From NCBI GenBank assembly GCA_963965975.1, contig OZ014412.1, positions 1,986,501 through 2,050,500 of the forward strand: a stretch of DNA of 64,000 nt, in the 5' to 3' direction. The position numbers were made by a program, and so were the translations under genes. This stretch comes from Xestospongia bergquistia. Lineage: Eukaryota; Porifera; Demospongiae; Haplosclerida; Petrosiidae. Below the pieces are notes generated by a model. It was given only the letters and a program-made list of their open reading frames with translations, was not told the origin of the DNA and searched no databases. Positions 52,001-64,000 of this stretch are shown piece by piece. Numbering within the stretch: the stretch's first letter is position 1; each line of letters begins with the position of its first letter.

Positions 52001-53661
52001 TCTCTCTCACACACACACACACAGAGTTATGAAGTATCTATGAGGGACATGGAGGAGTTTAAGAGAATAGGTAGTGGTATTTGTGGAGAAGTATATCGTA
52101 TGGTCCATAGACCATCTGGTATGGCTATAGGAGCTAAGGTATTTCTTATAACAATAATATTAACAAAAAATATTTACAAAAATAATTTAATATATTTTGT
52201 TTTGTTATTTAGAAAATGATCTGGCAACATGATAGTTGGGATGAACAACGTCGTGTCTTAATGGATTTAGAAGTAATGAATTCACATGATAGTCCTTATA
52301 TTGTAGAGTATTATGGCTCTGCTATTATTAATGTAAGTTGTTATAATCATTTGTGGTTCATTTAATGTTTGATGTATTGTGGTTACTACAATGTTATGAT
52401 GTCATAATGATGTCATTGTTTTTTAGTAACAAGTTGTTTGAAATATCTTCATTATTGGTTTTCATATCTTATTTGTCCATTTATCTTTTTTATACATCCA
52501 TTTTAATATGTAATATGCATCCATTTAGAATGAAGTGTGGGTCTTTATGGAACTCATGTCAACCTGTTTAGACCGACTTTTGAAAAAAATCAAAAATCCA
52601 ATTCCAGAACCTATTATTTGTAAAATGTGTGTCTCTGTAAGTGACTAATTACCTATGTGGGTGTGATAACTCCTCCCCCTCTAATTAGATCGTCAAAGCA
52701 CTTGATTATCTTAAAACCCAACACAAAGTTATACATAGAGGTAATAATTTATGGTTGTCATGACAACAGAACATGATGTACCCTATAGATGTGAAGCCAT
52801 CTAATATTTTAATTGATGCTAAAGGAAATGTTAAATTGTGTGATTTTGGGATAAGTGGACGACTTGTTGATTCTAAAGCCTTTACAAGAGGAGCTGGAGC
52901 AGCTGCTTACATGGCAGTAAGAGGATAACCTATTATCTGTTCATTATCTATCAACTCCTTTGTTCATCTTATTCATCCATTTATTGTCTTTCTATCCATC
53001 CATTTCTCATCTATCTATCCATTTATTTGGTAGCCGGAAAGGATTTCCCAATCAGCAGTAGGATATGATGTCAGAGCTGATGTATGGAGTTTAGGTATTT
53101 CATTAGTGGAATTAGCAACAGGGTCTAGCCCTTATAATACCCGAGAATTCACATGTGAATTTGATCTTCTAACTCACATTGTTCAAGATCCACCCCCTCT
53201 ATTAAATGAAGATGAATTTTCTCCTAATTTTTATGACTTTGTAGCACAATGGTAAGTAGTATGGGGTAATGGTAAGTGGTATGTGGTAATGGTAAGTAGT
53301 ATGGGGTAATGGCTATTCTGGAGTATTCTCTGTGGAATGTCAACTCTGTGTTGTGTCAGGTTAGGATCAAAAGTGTTGGGTTTAGGAAGAGTATGTTGAA
53401 TTGGTAAGAGGAATTGGTATGTTGTAAATTGACATTTTGGGAGTTGACATTTGAGACTAAACTATTATTCCTTTCTATCCATACATCTATCTGTCCATTA
53501 ATCCATCATCTGTCTCTTTCTATAGTTTATGTAAAGAAGTAGATAAAAGGCCACATTATGGTGAATTATTGAAGCATCCATTGATCTTGGAATACGAGAC
53601 TAAATCAGTTGACATAGGGGTGTGGTTTCAAGAAATATGTGACACTTATGGTCCTCCTTAG
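51191..53661 (+). CDS. MAP2K7: MAP2K7 (MKK7), JNK-activating kinase kinase
   Basis: Ten exons with agreeing phases: 51191-51285, 51555-51659, 51741-51819, 52025-52138, 52213-52332, 52529-52636, 52689-52740, 52789-52916, 53034-53251, 53526-53661. The dual-specificity kinase phosphorylates JNK on Thr and Tyr. Visible: glycine loop [12 protein letters not shown] lysine in [15 protein letters not shown] catalytic loop, [16 protein letters not shown] with the Ser and Thr activation sites of MKK7, [27 protein letters not shown]. The end [15 protein letters not shown] matches the MKK7 C-terminus rather than MKK4. The N-terminal part has basic docking-like segments ([13 protein letters not shown]). 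The start is uncertain: the frame is open leftward to 51086 after a TATAG acceptor, and a second possible first exon begins at ATG 51457. Confidence 0.93.
51879..52024 (+). repeat. (CT)n/(CACT)n/(CA)n tract abutting a splice acceptor
   Basis: About 75 bases of CT repeats, then CACT-like and CA repeats, end exactly at the CACAG acceptor of the kinase-domain exon of MAP2K7. The tract forms the polypyrimidine tract of this intron. Leucine/serine-rich open frames through it are artefacts. Confidence 0.9.
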
Positions 53662-53968
53662 TTTATTGTTACAAAATTAATTTTAATATTTTAATTTCAA
53701 TCCTTAACAAATTCTTTTTCAGATTTATTATGTAAATAATTATAATTTATTTTTTAAATTTAAATTTGCAAATGATAATATTAAATTTTTGAAATCTTGA
53801 AACATGCAAAAAAGAAAAAAGTTCACTTTAAAAATTTAGAAATTAACTAAGACCCTCTCTAACAATTTATTTCAAGACATAATCAAAGCAAATAATAAAG
53901 AAATAAAACAAAAAACAATGTCCCATAAGGGTAGCAAATAGACCACACCCCATTATTTAATTCATACA

Positions 53969-54489
53969 TCAGTCTGTAGCACTTTGTTGAAGAAGTATAA
54001 AGGAGGTGTGGCCAATTTGTACCTGATCATAAGGTTTAGTTCCAAACTCAATTTTGTCACATTTATAACTTGTAAGTTTCTCTTGACTATATTGATTTCT
54101 ATCATCATTTTTTTCTAACGTATTAAAGGAGGTTGTTATAATTTGTTCCTCAGTTAGACTCCGCCCCTTGCTTTTCTTGCTACAATAGAATAGATAAATG
54201 AGAGATATAGTCAATAAACTACAAGTATTAATAATAATAGTTATAAAATACATGATATACATATAATATCAAATAGAACATTACCAATAAATCCACATCT
54301 CAGACAAAGAGGAACGATTAATAGAGCATTAAATACTTCATTATCATGATTATGAGTAAAGAGCTCTACATTATTATGAGAGCATTGTTGTCCTTGTACA
54401 CCAACTATAGCACAAAATAATAATATAGCAGCTGGAATATTAATCTTACCCAATACAATGACTACTATAACATATAACATAAGTTGCAT
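53969..54489 (-). pseudogene. Receptor remnant H: signal peptide, start of Ig1, membrane helix and tail
   Basis: From 54489 the minus strand reads MQLMLYVIVVIVLG and CAIVGVQGQQCSHNN, as in gene B, and stops matching Ig1 after LCLRCGFIGN (about 54280). Directly beyond lies a hydrophobic stretch ending in FYCSKKSK and a tail exon (GRSLTEEQ... SFNTLEKNDDR... IGHTSF) homologous to the tail of receptor G. Everything from mid-Ig1 to the membrane exon is missing, so it is an internally deleted copy. A short product with signal peptide, helix and tail cannot be ruled out. Confidence 0.7.
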
Positions 54490-57335
54490 AGTTACTTGTT
54501 ATTTCTACTATCAGTTGTAACAGATCATTGACTATAGCCACTCATGTATATACTGAATGTAACTCAATTAGTGACTGACCTACAAACAAAGAGAGGAAAT
54601 CAATATGGCAGGATGTTCAACCTCTTAAATTCTGAACTATATAGGTGTTTAGCTCGTCTAGTCTCTGGACTAAATAATAAAAAGTAGGTGTGGCTAACTT
54701 GTAAGCTTGGCCGATAGATCTTTACCCTGAACTACTGGTTGAAGCCTAGTCTAATCAGTTTACCATCACTGTCAATCGAAGATCATTGCGCAACAAAGAC
54801 AATTAAGATTCTTAGTTCCATAGCTACAACATAAACTCATAGCTACAGATACAACACCTCCTTAGACGTAGCGATTAATTAATTATTATTGTCAGTAATT
54901 GTGGATGTGGTCATTAATTATTTCCCAAATAAATATATGTCCGTATTGGCTTATAATAGCCAATAATTTACCAACAAGATTACATTGTAGACTCTGTACT
55001 ACCTCATTAAAATTTTAACATTTTTCACTCAGGACATTAATTAAGTAATAATAATAATTAATATTCCTGTAAGAGTTAAAATAGATACTGTTCTGACAGG
55101 ACATGCTATCAGCTGTTAAGCAAAAAATTTAACCCCTTCTGTGCTTACATGCTTGTGCTAACTGTGCATACGTTATCTATCATTAAACCATGCATTCACA
55201 TGATAAGTAAGAATATTGGATGAGGAAATATGTATCATATGAACACATATATAATGCCACATAAAAACTGCACAAAAAAGATTAAAATTTATGGCTAGGC
55301 TAAAGGCTAGTTTAACTTTTCAGCATTCATTTTATTATTAAGTGGGTCATGAATGTTATTATAATGTGCTATAGTGCCATTTCAATAGTCTACATTTACT
55401 GATTGTATGTAACTGTTCTCATCTGAAGATGTATCTACACATATAGTCCAGTGGTTCACCAGTGACATCATATATTCTAAACATTGATATAATGCCTCAC
55501 TCACAGGTAGTCAGTAGATGATTTGTGCATTTAATACTAGTTTTGTAGACTGGTCAGACATATAAAGTCAGTCATTGAAGCACAGAATTTGTCATATAAC
55601 AACAACTGTTTATAATTGTCATCAAGTTAATTTAAATGTCATGTTTTTTAAGGTCATCTTATTATATTATACTATTAACCAATTCTATTATTATTGTTAT
55701 ATACTAGTTCATCAAATTATATTGTGTCATTTGTATTCCCTATTTTTGTCAGATTGTTGTTATAAAAGCTAATAATTAATATAATAAATATAATTATTCT
55801 TGCATTTGTATTTATTGTATGTAAAATGAAATATATATCTAGTAAGAGTTAAAACCAGCCATCATTAATTTCACGTTCAAATATGGTGTTTCTTTTCAGG
55901 CTATCTAGATGCTTACCAGCTCAATATTTTATTACATTTAAAGAATAAAGTAGACAGTATGTTACCCATACAATCCGATCCTACTGACTCACCAGCAGGC
56001 CCACCTACTTAGTATTCAGGATTTCCTGCTAACTAGCACCACCATTAGGCATGATAAGTCTCTTCCAAAGGCAAGTTATTCCTAGTTTGAGCATTAATTC
56101 TCACTTTAAACCAGCTGTACTGGGTTTGGAGATAATGGAAGTCGTTGTCAGTAGAACCAAGATTGCAAGGACACCAAACTTCCATTATATTTTAAATATC
56201 GTGTCTTAACTTTTTGAATCAGATTCTCATTCATCAGACTGACCAGTTTTACTGACAATCCTTCCAGTAATTTTAATAGATTTAAGATTTATAAAATTTA
56301 AAAAAAAAATTGTGTGTTGCTTAAACGATCCCTCCTCACTCACCCACTGGGGCTTCCACTTAGGCTCCAGGATTCCCTGCTATTGCTAGCTAGGACCACT
56401 GTCATTGGCCTGGTAAGATCTTCAGGTACTTCTAATATTAACTTCTCAATTGTATACTGATCTTGTGAAGGGACAATGTCCTGATCTTTGGTAGTTTGTT
56501 AATGCCTTTGCCATTATGATGTCCATATATGCCTGAATGACCTGAAATCTTTAATTCTTCAGACTGACCATATAGTTAGTATACACATAATATTCATCTC
56601 ATCTGTTAGGTAGTCCACACATGCTTACACGTGTACATGTTAGATGTTACTCTACATGCTATTATATGTAACATATACATCTACTAGATATTGAAATTAG
56701 TGACAATGTTGTCTATAAAGACAGAACATTGACAGATACTGACTATTCATATTTTATTGAGGTACTCTTTCCAAAAGTAAAAAAAAAAGATTTTAAAAAG
56801 CAGCAAAAGAAGCACTATTACTTAAAATACACATTTTAGAAATGGCAATAATTAAAACATGTAGCACACTAAATGTTATACAGACAATCAGTTAACATGT
56901 ACAGGTAGCTGTCACGATGTTTGAAGGTCTTAATGAAGACAGCAAGTCCTTCCACTTAAAATAAAAATTCCACCAAATTCAAACAATGAAAGGAAAAGAA
57001 AATTTCAACAAAAAGATAAAAACAAACACTAACAACACTACCTAAATCAATAAGATAAGAAAGTAATCTGTGTAAGACAAAAATTTCAAAGGAATATCCT
57101 CTATTTTGTGGTGCTTGCTTAAAAGAGAATGACAGCAATTAAACCAATGTTGAGATCAACTGGAGTCAGTGCGAGGTACACTCTGTATAGCCATGTATTG
57201 TACCAAAGCTTGTACACAATTATATGTGTCACTTTTGTAGCCAAGAAACACTTATGAACTACAATTAAGCATACCATATACTAACATCATCACATTACAC
57301 CACTATAGTAGTAAACAAGTTCATGTATGATTATA
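54490..57335. other. Intergenic stretch without supported genes
   Basis: The first 200 bases resemble gene B's upstream flank. At about 55980-56600 two diverged copies of a 350-base segment lie in tandem (both contain GGATTxCCTGCTA and CAGACTGACCA). I see no protein signal; they may be an old non-coding repeat. Confidence 0.4.
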
Positions 57336-57406
57336 GTCTCGTCCCCAGACCTACTAGCAAGCTAAAGTAGCTTACTTCAGCTTGCTAGTAGGTCTGGGGA
57401 CGAGAC
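57336..57406. mobile_element. Miniature hairpin element with TA flanks
   Basis: A 71-base near-perfect inverted repeat: arms start GTCTCGTCCCCAGACC and end GGTCTGGGGACGAGAC, with a tiny loop and one or two mismatches. TA lies on both sides, as expected of a Tc1/mariner-type target. GC-rich against the background. Probably a MITE. Confidence 0.75.
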
Positions 57407-57639
57407 TAGTATGATTAGAGATTGTCACATTTATTATATTTGATAAAATTTATGTTTACCAGTATGAACATTAGTTACATTGAAGGCAATTGCTAATAAA
57501 AATATGCTCATCTATAGGACTGGAGTCAAGTTCTTTGTAAACACATGCAGGATAAGTGAATGTGTAATCATATTAATTTATACTTAATATCACACAAAAA
57601 CTGCATAAAAGGGTTAAAAGGTTTAGGGGGAAAAGTCTT

Positions 57640-57880
57640 GAGTTGTCTATTAGGAAACTGAGATTTTAGGAATTGGTTTAATATAAATTGACATTTTGAG
57701 AATTGATATTTGAGACTAAACTATTATTTCTCTCTATCTATCATCTGTCCATTTCTATAATTTGTAAAGAAGTTGATAAAAGACTGTAGTATAATGAATT
57801 ATTGAATTATCTATTGAATGCAAGACTAAACCAGGGGTGTGGTTTCAAGAAATATGTGACATTTATGGTCCTCCTTAGTT
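57640..57880 (+). pseudogene. Decayed copy of the last MAP2K7 exon
   Basis: The sequence matches 53430-53661 including the intron end (AATTGACATTTTGAGAATTG) and the end of the exon (GTGTGGTTTCAAGAAATATG, then GACATTTATGGTCCTCCTTAG). Stops and gaps interrupt the frame. The downstream sequence also matches that after MAP2K7, up to the receptor tail exon. Confidence 0.85.
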
Positions 57881-58223
57881 TGTAGTTACGAAATTAATTT
57901 TAATATTTAATTTCAGATTTTATTATGGAAATAATTATAATTAATTTTTTTAAATTTAAAGGTGCAAATATAATTTCAAAGAACCTACAAATTTGTTTGA
58001 AACACAACAAAAGAAAGAAAACAAAAATTAAAAGATTACTTTAAAAATTTATAAATCAACTAAGACACTCTTTAACTATTAATTTCAAGATATTACCAAA
58101 TCAAATACATAGAAGAGGTTGGTGAGAAAAAAAGGAAGACAAAAAAACAATGTCCCACAAAAAAGAACAAGATCAAAGTAGCAAAAAAATAATTCAAAAA
58201 TAGACCACACCCCATTACTAAGT

Positions 58224-61200
58224 TCATACATCAGTCTGTATAGCATTTTTTTGAGGAGATGTAAAGGAGGTGTGGCCAACTGTAGCATATTCAACTCGTT
58301 GCTCATCATAAGGCCTACTAGATTTAGTTCCAAAGTCAATATCAGCATATTTATCATCAGTAAGCTTATCTTGACTACCACTACGATCATCGTTCTTGTC
58401 TAATGTATTAAAGGAGGTCGCTGTAACTTGTTCTGTAGTTAGACTCCGACCTCGTTGTTCTTCCTATAATAGGATATATAAATATAATAAAATGAAAAAT
58501 ATGATTTATCAAATTACAAATACAATGACTATTAAGTACTTGTATAAGAATCTATTGTTTTGTGATATAACATAATAATTCTAGATGTGTGAATACTTTT
58601 GTAATAAAATGTTTAGCAAATTCTATCTAAATAAAAACGTCACGACATTGACCCTCCCACCTCATAACACAATATTATACTTTATGATTAAATTTTATAA
58701 AATAGCTCAATTTGTGAAAATCATGAAATCATTTTACTATATGGTACAACATGTTATATATAGTATATATGGTACAACATGTTATATATAGTATATATGG
58801 TACAACATGTTATATATAGTATATATGGTATAACATGTTATATATAGTATATATGGTACAACATGTTATATATAGTATATATGGTACAACATGTTATATA
58901 TAGTATATATGGTACAACATGTTATATATAGTATATATGGTACAACATGTTATATATAGTATATATGGTACATGTTATATACAGGATATATGGTACATGT
59001 TATATATAGTGTATATGGTACAACATGTTATATATAGTGTATATGGTACAACATGTTATATATAGTATATATGGTACATGTTATATATAGTATATATGGT
59101 ACATGTTATATATAGGATATATGGTACATGTTATATATAGGATATATGGTACAACATGTTATATATAGTATATATGGTACATGTTATATATAGGATATAT
59201 GGTACATGTTATATATAGGATATATGGTACAATATGTTATATATAGTATATATGGTACATGTTATATATAGGATATATGGTACATGTTATATACAGTATA
59301 TATGGTACAACATGTTATATATAGTATATATGGTATAACATGTTATATATAGTATATATGGTACAACATGTTATATACAGTATATATGGTATAACATGTT
59401 ATATATAGTATATATGGTACAACATGTTATATACAGTATATATGGTACAACATGTTATATATAGTATATATGGTACAACATGTTATATGTAGTATATATG
59501 GTACAACATGTTATATATAGTATATATGGTACAACATGTTATATATAGTATATATGGTACAACATGTTATATAGACGTATACAGGACTACATGTACATAT
59601 ACAACACTATTGGAAGGTAAACTATTAGTATCATGTTATTTCAAAGTTTTAAAATAACTAAATAACAAGATCTATTATTAATTCATAAAATCTTATATAT
59701 ATTATATGTATAACTTATATATAATACAGCTGGTATTTATCATTGGATTTCATGAAGACTTGAAAGCACAAAGTAGATTACACAAAAATCATTAAACCAC
59801 AAATTAATTAAACATAATAAACAGACTGACATCATGTAATATATAGTGTTATATGTACACAATATACTGACTATATAGTGTTATATGTACACAATACACT
59901 GACTCTATAGTGTTATATGTACACAATATACTGACTATATAGTGTTATATGTACACAATATACTGACTATATAGTGTTATATGTACACAATACACTGACT
60001 CTATAGTGTTATATGTACACAATATACTGACTATATAGTGTTATATGTACACAATATACTGACTATATAGTGTTATATGTACACAATATACTGACTATAT
60101 AGTGTTATATGTACACAATATACTGACTATATAGTGTTATATGTACACAATATACTGACTATATAGTGTTATATGTATACAATATACTGACTATATAGTG
60201 TTGTATGTACACAATATACTGACTATATAGTGTTATATGTACACAATATACTGACTATATAGTGTTATATGTACACAATATACTGACTATATAGTGTTAT
60301 ATGTACACAATATACTGACTATATAGTCTTATATGTACACAATACACTGACTCTATAGTATTATATGTAGAGATACTTACAACAGTGTCAGCACTGGTAT
60401 GACGATATGTTGGATTAGTTGACATTGTTGATGGCATATATCCACTAGCTCCTTCATCCATCCACATACCTCCAGTAGTCCTATATAAATTATAACAATA
60501 TAATGATAGTATTTTATGAGACAAAGTGAGTTGAATTTATAACAAACTATTTTGTTAATTAATATATACTCTCACTTTTTAGGTTTTTTTACATTGTATT
60601 TCTTATTATCTTTTTTCCCACGGCAGACACAACAGAGTACAATGATCAATACAATAATAAAAATAAGAATGATAACTGCCACACCCCCAGCTATGACAGG
60701 TATAGCATAAACAGGAAGTCCAGCTACAGAGAGAGAGAGAGAGAGAGAGAGATACTATAGCTATAATCTTAGTCTTTACTTACTACTTGCAGTTGCAGAA
60801 GGAGATGAAGTAGGAACTGGATTAACAACTACAAGTGAAAATGTATAACTGACATCTCGAAATGAACATGTGTAGTTAGCAGTGTCTTCAACTTGAGGAT
60901 TTGTGATGTTAAGTACATTACCAGATATGACATCAAGAGGAATAAGTACTCCATTGTCACGTCTAAATAGATATATCAGTGATGTCATTATGACATACCA
61001 TAATATATGACTTACGTCCATGTGACAGTAGATGGAGCTCCTCCAGTGTCTAAGTTACAAACCAGGACTACACTATTACCAGCTGTAACAGGTCCATTGA
61101 TTGAACTTGTTACTACAACTTTTAATTCTAAAAAAACATTATAATATGAATTGTGACCACACCCATTTATTATTACCTAATGTAGTAAAGTTGACAGTTG

Positions 61201-64000
61201 GACTGATAAGTTGTGGACAATTATCATTTCCAATTCTGATTAATCGGATTTCATAAACAGTCTCTGGTATTAAGTCAGTATAAATGTACTGAGACACACT
61301 AGAATTAAAGATTTTCTCTGTAGTATTAGACCAATCTTGACCTGTTGAAAAAATTATAGTCAATCATCTTTTATTGTTGTATATACCTTGTAGTTGATAT
61401 TGTAGATGTTGGTCTAGATTCTCAGAGGATGGAATCCACCTCACAGTAGCTTGTAATGCAATAATGTTTGATACAGAGGGTATTAGAGGAGCATCTGGTC
61501 ACATGACAATCACATGATTATAAAGAAACTAGAAGCAAACCTGTTGTTTTTGATATAGTAGTGTTAGGACTTTGTCCACCATCTATATTAGAGGCTGCAA
61601 CACTAACACTGTGTGCGTGTGTGTGAGAGAGAGAAAGAGTAACCATACATATAACATGATAGATAAGACTGACCTGTATCTATTAGAGTTCATAAGTGGT
61701 TCTACTATATATGTCAGGTTAGATGGTCCTAAGTTACCATGTAGCATATAGTCCTCAGTGGGTGTGGCATTATCATTTCGTACATACACTTGATAACTTG
61801 ATATATCCTGTCCACCATTTTCTAAAGGTGGTTGCCATGACACACATAAAGAGTCAGGATAAGAAGTAATGTTGAGCATGTTAATGGATAATGGAGCTAG
61901 AAAGAAGACAATTAATAATTAACAATAAATAACAACAACAATAATCTTACAAACCACAACTAAAGTTATACTATAATTAGTGCCATTAAGAAACCTAACC
62001 CATTGTGTCTAATATGTCCATATAAGGACATGATTTGATATATGGTATGATAAGAATGTCTATTATTAACTTATGTCACTACATCCTACTGTAGTTGTGG
62101 GTGGGGAAACTTATAGAGCTTTATGTTACACCTAATGTCATATAATGTCAGTAATATAATATAATAATCATACACTATCTATCTAGCACCTGACACTGTT
62201 TCCTTTTCCCTCTTAACACTTTATATATTGTACACAATATATATTAGCATTAAAAACATTAAATTATGACAATAAACAACTGAAGAGTTTATAAAGTTAC
62301 CTATCAATATCATAACATAATAGTTTATCATTTAACATCAACCATCATTATTAATATTAATTAAACTACTAATGTTCCCAGGACTCTATACTGACTATTA
62401 TAACAACAATTTAGTTACCAAAACAATATCTTCCATATTTAGTAGGAATCATATCATGTGTGTTGACATAATTAATTACCACAATGTTTGCAAATTGAAA
62501 AGTAAATGGATAGAAATATGTGACTAATGGATACATAAAATGACTTAATGGATGTGTATGCAAACAAAATGGATATACAAATTAGTAAATGGACATATAA
62601 TACAGTAACTTACGATCAATATCAGTTCTTGTTGTCACACTGTTACTATCAGGACTCCTTCCAACACTATTATTAGCATATATAGTTACATTGTAATATG
62701 TACCCTTCATTAGATCACCAATATCAACAGTAGTGTTTGGAGCTAATACAATCACAGATAACATTGACTGTGACTGATCTACTGGAACATATGTCACTGT
62801 ATAAGACTGTACTTTTGTCTGTGTAAATGGATCTCTATTATCCTATATAAATAAGTAGGAGTGATATAATAAATGATGATATATAGTTAATTGGTTATAA
62901 CATATTAACAATTCCAGCTATTTATCAAGTCAAGTTATAACATAATATGACAGATTGACAGATACTATATATTAGGTAGGACTAATGACTATATTAGGTA
63001 GTACATTAGATCATAGGATCATAGAGCTAGTTACAGTGATAACATTGTTAGAAATTATTAACATGCAAGTCATTTATGAGCGATATAATGTATGTATATT
63101 GTAATATTACTTACAGTCCATGATATCCTCAAAGCAGTTGAGTTGATAGCAGTAACAGTATTAAGAGTAGGAGCATTAGGAACTGCAAGAGATAGAATAA
63201 GAGACTTGATATGAATAAAAACAATTTAACTTACCTAGTGGTACAGTTTCAATAGTTACACTCACTGGTATACTAGTACCTACTATATCGCTAACATTAT
63301 TAATAACAATAACAATAAAATTATATGTTGTATGTGGTTGAAGATCTGATATAGTTATCTCTGTCTCAGAGACTGGCCCTATCTTAACAGAGTCAGAAGT
63401 ATTACTATTATTAACAGCTTCATATGTTATATTAACTCCAATAATATCAGCATTGCCATTAAAACCATAAGACCAGGTCAGTTTAACAGAACTAGTACCA
63501 ATTAGTTGAGGAATTAATGAAGCAACAGGAGATGGAGCAACTGGAGAGGAAGAGAGTAAAAAAGAAAGAAAGATTTGTCATCATGTTGACTTAATATAAC
63601 TAACCTTGTACAGTAATATTAACTTTAGAGCTTCTCTCTATACCAATAATATTTTCTGTTACACACACATAACTTCCACTGTCTTCTAGTCCTTGTAGAG
63701 TTAAAGCTAACTCAGTATATGTAGTCTGAGTATCAACTGAAATATGAGTGAAGTTATCAGGATTAAGAACAGTTCCATTTTGTTGCCATGTTATATTTTC
63801 AGGGGCAGGGTTCCCTTCAAATGTACAATTGATAGTGATCTCACTATCCCTTGGTAAAGAGACACTGGCAAGGGAGATAGAGGTAATGGCTGCAGGGTCT
63901 AAGTTGAAGAGATGGAAAGTATTAATTAGCAATATTGTAAGAGTATTACTTACATTGTACATTAATAGTGACATTGGACATTTTAATAACACCTGGTACG
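58224..64000 (-). CDS. Ig/FN3 transmembrane receptor G with a different tail (5' end beyond window)
   Basis: From the right edge: end of Ig2 (64000-63955), Ig3 about 63900-63605 (DSGSYVC), FN3-1 about 63542-63240, FN3-2 about 63184-63117 and 62845-62615, FN3-3 about 61897-61675 and 61612-61543, FN3-4 about 61500-61390 and 61344-61177, Ig4 about 61130-61016 and 60963-60785, membrane helix 60726-60577 (PVIAGGVAVIILIFIIVLII then CRGKKDNKK), 60480-60372 (EGASGYMPSTMSTNPTYRH), tail 58463-58224 (GRSLTTEQ, KYADIDFG, RVEYATVGHTSF). The ectodomain is homologous to A, C and D; the helix and tail are not, and instead match remnant H. VEYATV fits the ITIM pattern. All exon junctions checked are GT-AG. 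The last intron is about 1.9 kb and filled with minisatellites. Confidence 0.8.
58737..59577. repeat. 28-bp minisatellite
   Basis: About 30 units of TATGGTACAACATGTTATAT followed by ATAGTATA, with shorter 25-base units lacking AAC. Each contains ACATGT and near-palindromic TATATA segments. It lies in the last intron of receptor G. Confidence 0.95.
59836..60370. repeat. 32-bp minisatellite
   Basis: About 16 units of CTGACTATATAGTGTTATAT followed by GTACACAATATA, highly uniform. It ends directly before the tail exon at 60372 of receptor G. Confidence 0.95.

Noticed and set aside
51866-52219. Leucine/serine repeat protein
   Set aside because: It is a (CT)n microsatellite in an intron of MAP2K7; the kinase exons splice around it.
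55980-56600. Possible transposable element with coding remains
   Set aside because: Two diverged tandem copies are visible, but no reading frame, terminal repeats or recognisable family features.
58737-60370. Regular repeats that could suggest a CRISPR array
   Set aside because: Units are directly tandem with no unique spacers, and the surroundings are intron-rich animal genes.

Overview
The window looks like nuclear DNA of a demosponge; Amphimedon queenslandica or a close relative is my best guess. The reasons are the strong AT bias, genes cut into many small exons by very short introns (often 45-90 bases), and clear animal gene families lying beside a dense tandem array of Ig/FN3 cell-surface receptors and ZU5-death-domain genes. 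The species name is an inference; no database was searched. Nearly all gene models here are built by hand from splice consensus, reading phase and paralogue comparison.

Region 1 (1-34.7 kb, nearly all on the minus strand) is a receptor array. Copies A (7625-3556), C (22804-19290) and D (34662-29707) share one layout: signal peptide, three Ig-like domains, four FN3-like domains, one more Ig-like domain split over two exons, a membrane helix, and a short tyrosine-rich tail with ITIM-like and YxN motifs. D looks whole. A has lost a splice donor just before the membrane exons, and C carries an out-of-frame fusion of two FN3 exons. Between them lies gene B (17403-10769), with the same kind of front end but ending in further Ig domains and two somatomedin-B domains with no membrane segment. 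A second, headless copy of B's 3' half (29503-26342) belongs to a segmental duplication about 15.2-15.6 kb away. The remaining space holds decayed exons of the same receptors and of the ZU5-death receptor, plus another receptor's cytoplasmic exons at the left edge.

Region 2 (34.8-45.2 kb) starts with two plus-strand fragments of unrelated conserved genes: an SGK3-like PX-domain pseudogene and the last two exons of the SRP receptor alpha subunit. A long minus-strand gene (45243-36630) follows. It encodes an UNC5-like receptor: signal peptide, FN3-like and cysteine-bearing ectodomains, membrane helix, a Thr/Ser repeat tract, ZU5, UPA-like region and two death-fold domains.

Region 3 (45.4-53.7 kb) is a conserved housekeeping and signalling block: a hAT transposase fragment, ATG101 (autophagy initiation, complete in seven exons), a membrane-anchored SMP-like/C1-domain protein related to TMEM24/C2CD2 or PDZD8, and MAP2K7 (the JNK-pathway kinase kinase), which is transcribed away from the SMP/C1 gene.

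Region 4 (53.9-64 kb) returns to the receptor family. It has a short remnant (H) and a 5'-truncated-by-window copy (G) with a different, non-homologous cytoplasmic tail. A decayed copy of MAP2K7's last exon beside G's tail shows that this part arose by duplicating the MAP2K7/H junction. Two large minisatellites sit in G's last intron. The overall picture is a rapidly turning-over, birth-and-death receptor family with exchangeable tails next to death-domain signalling genes.
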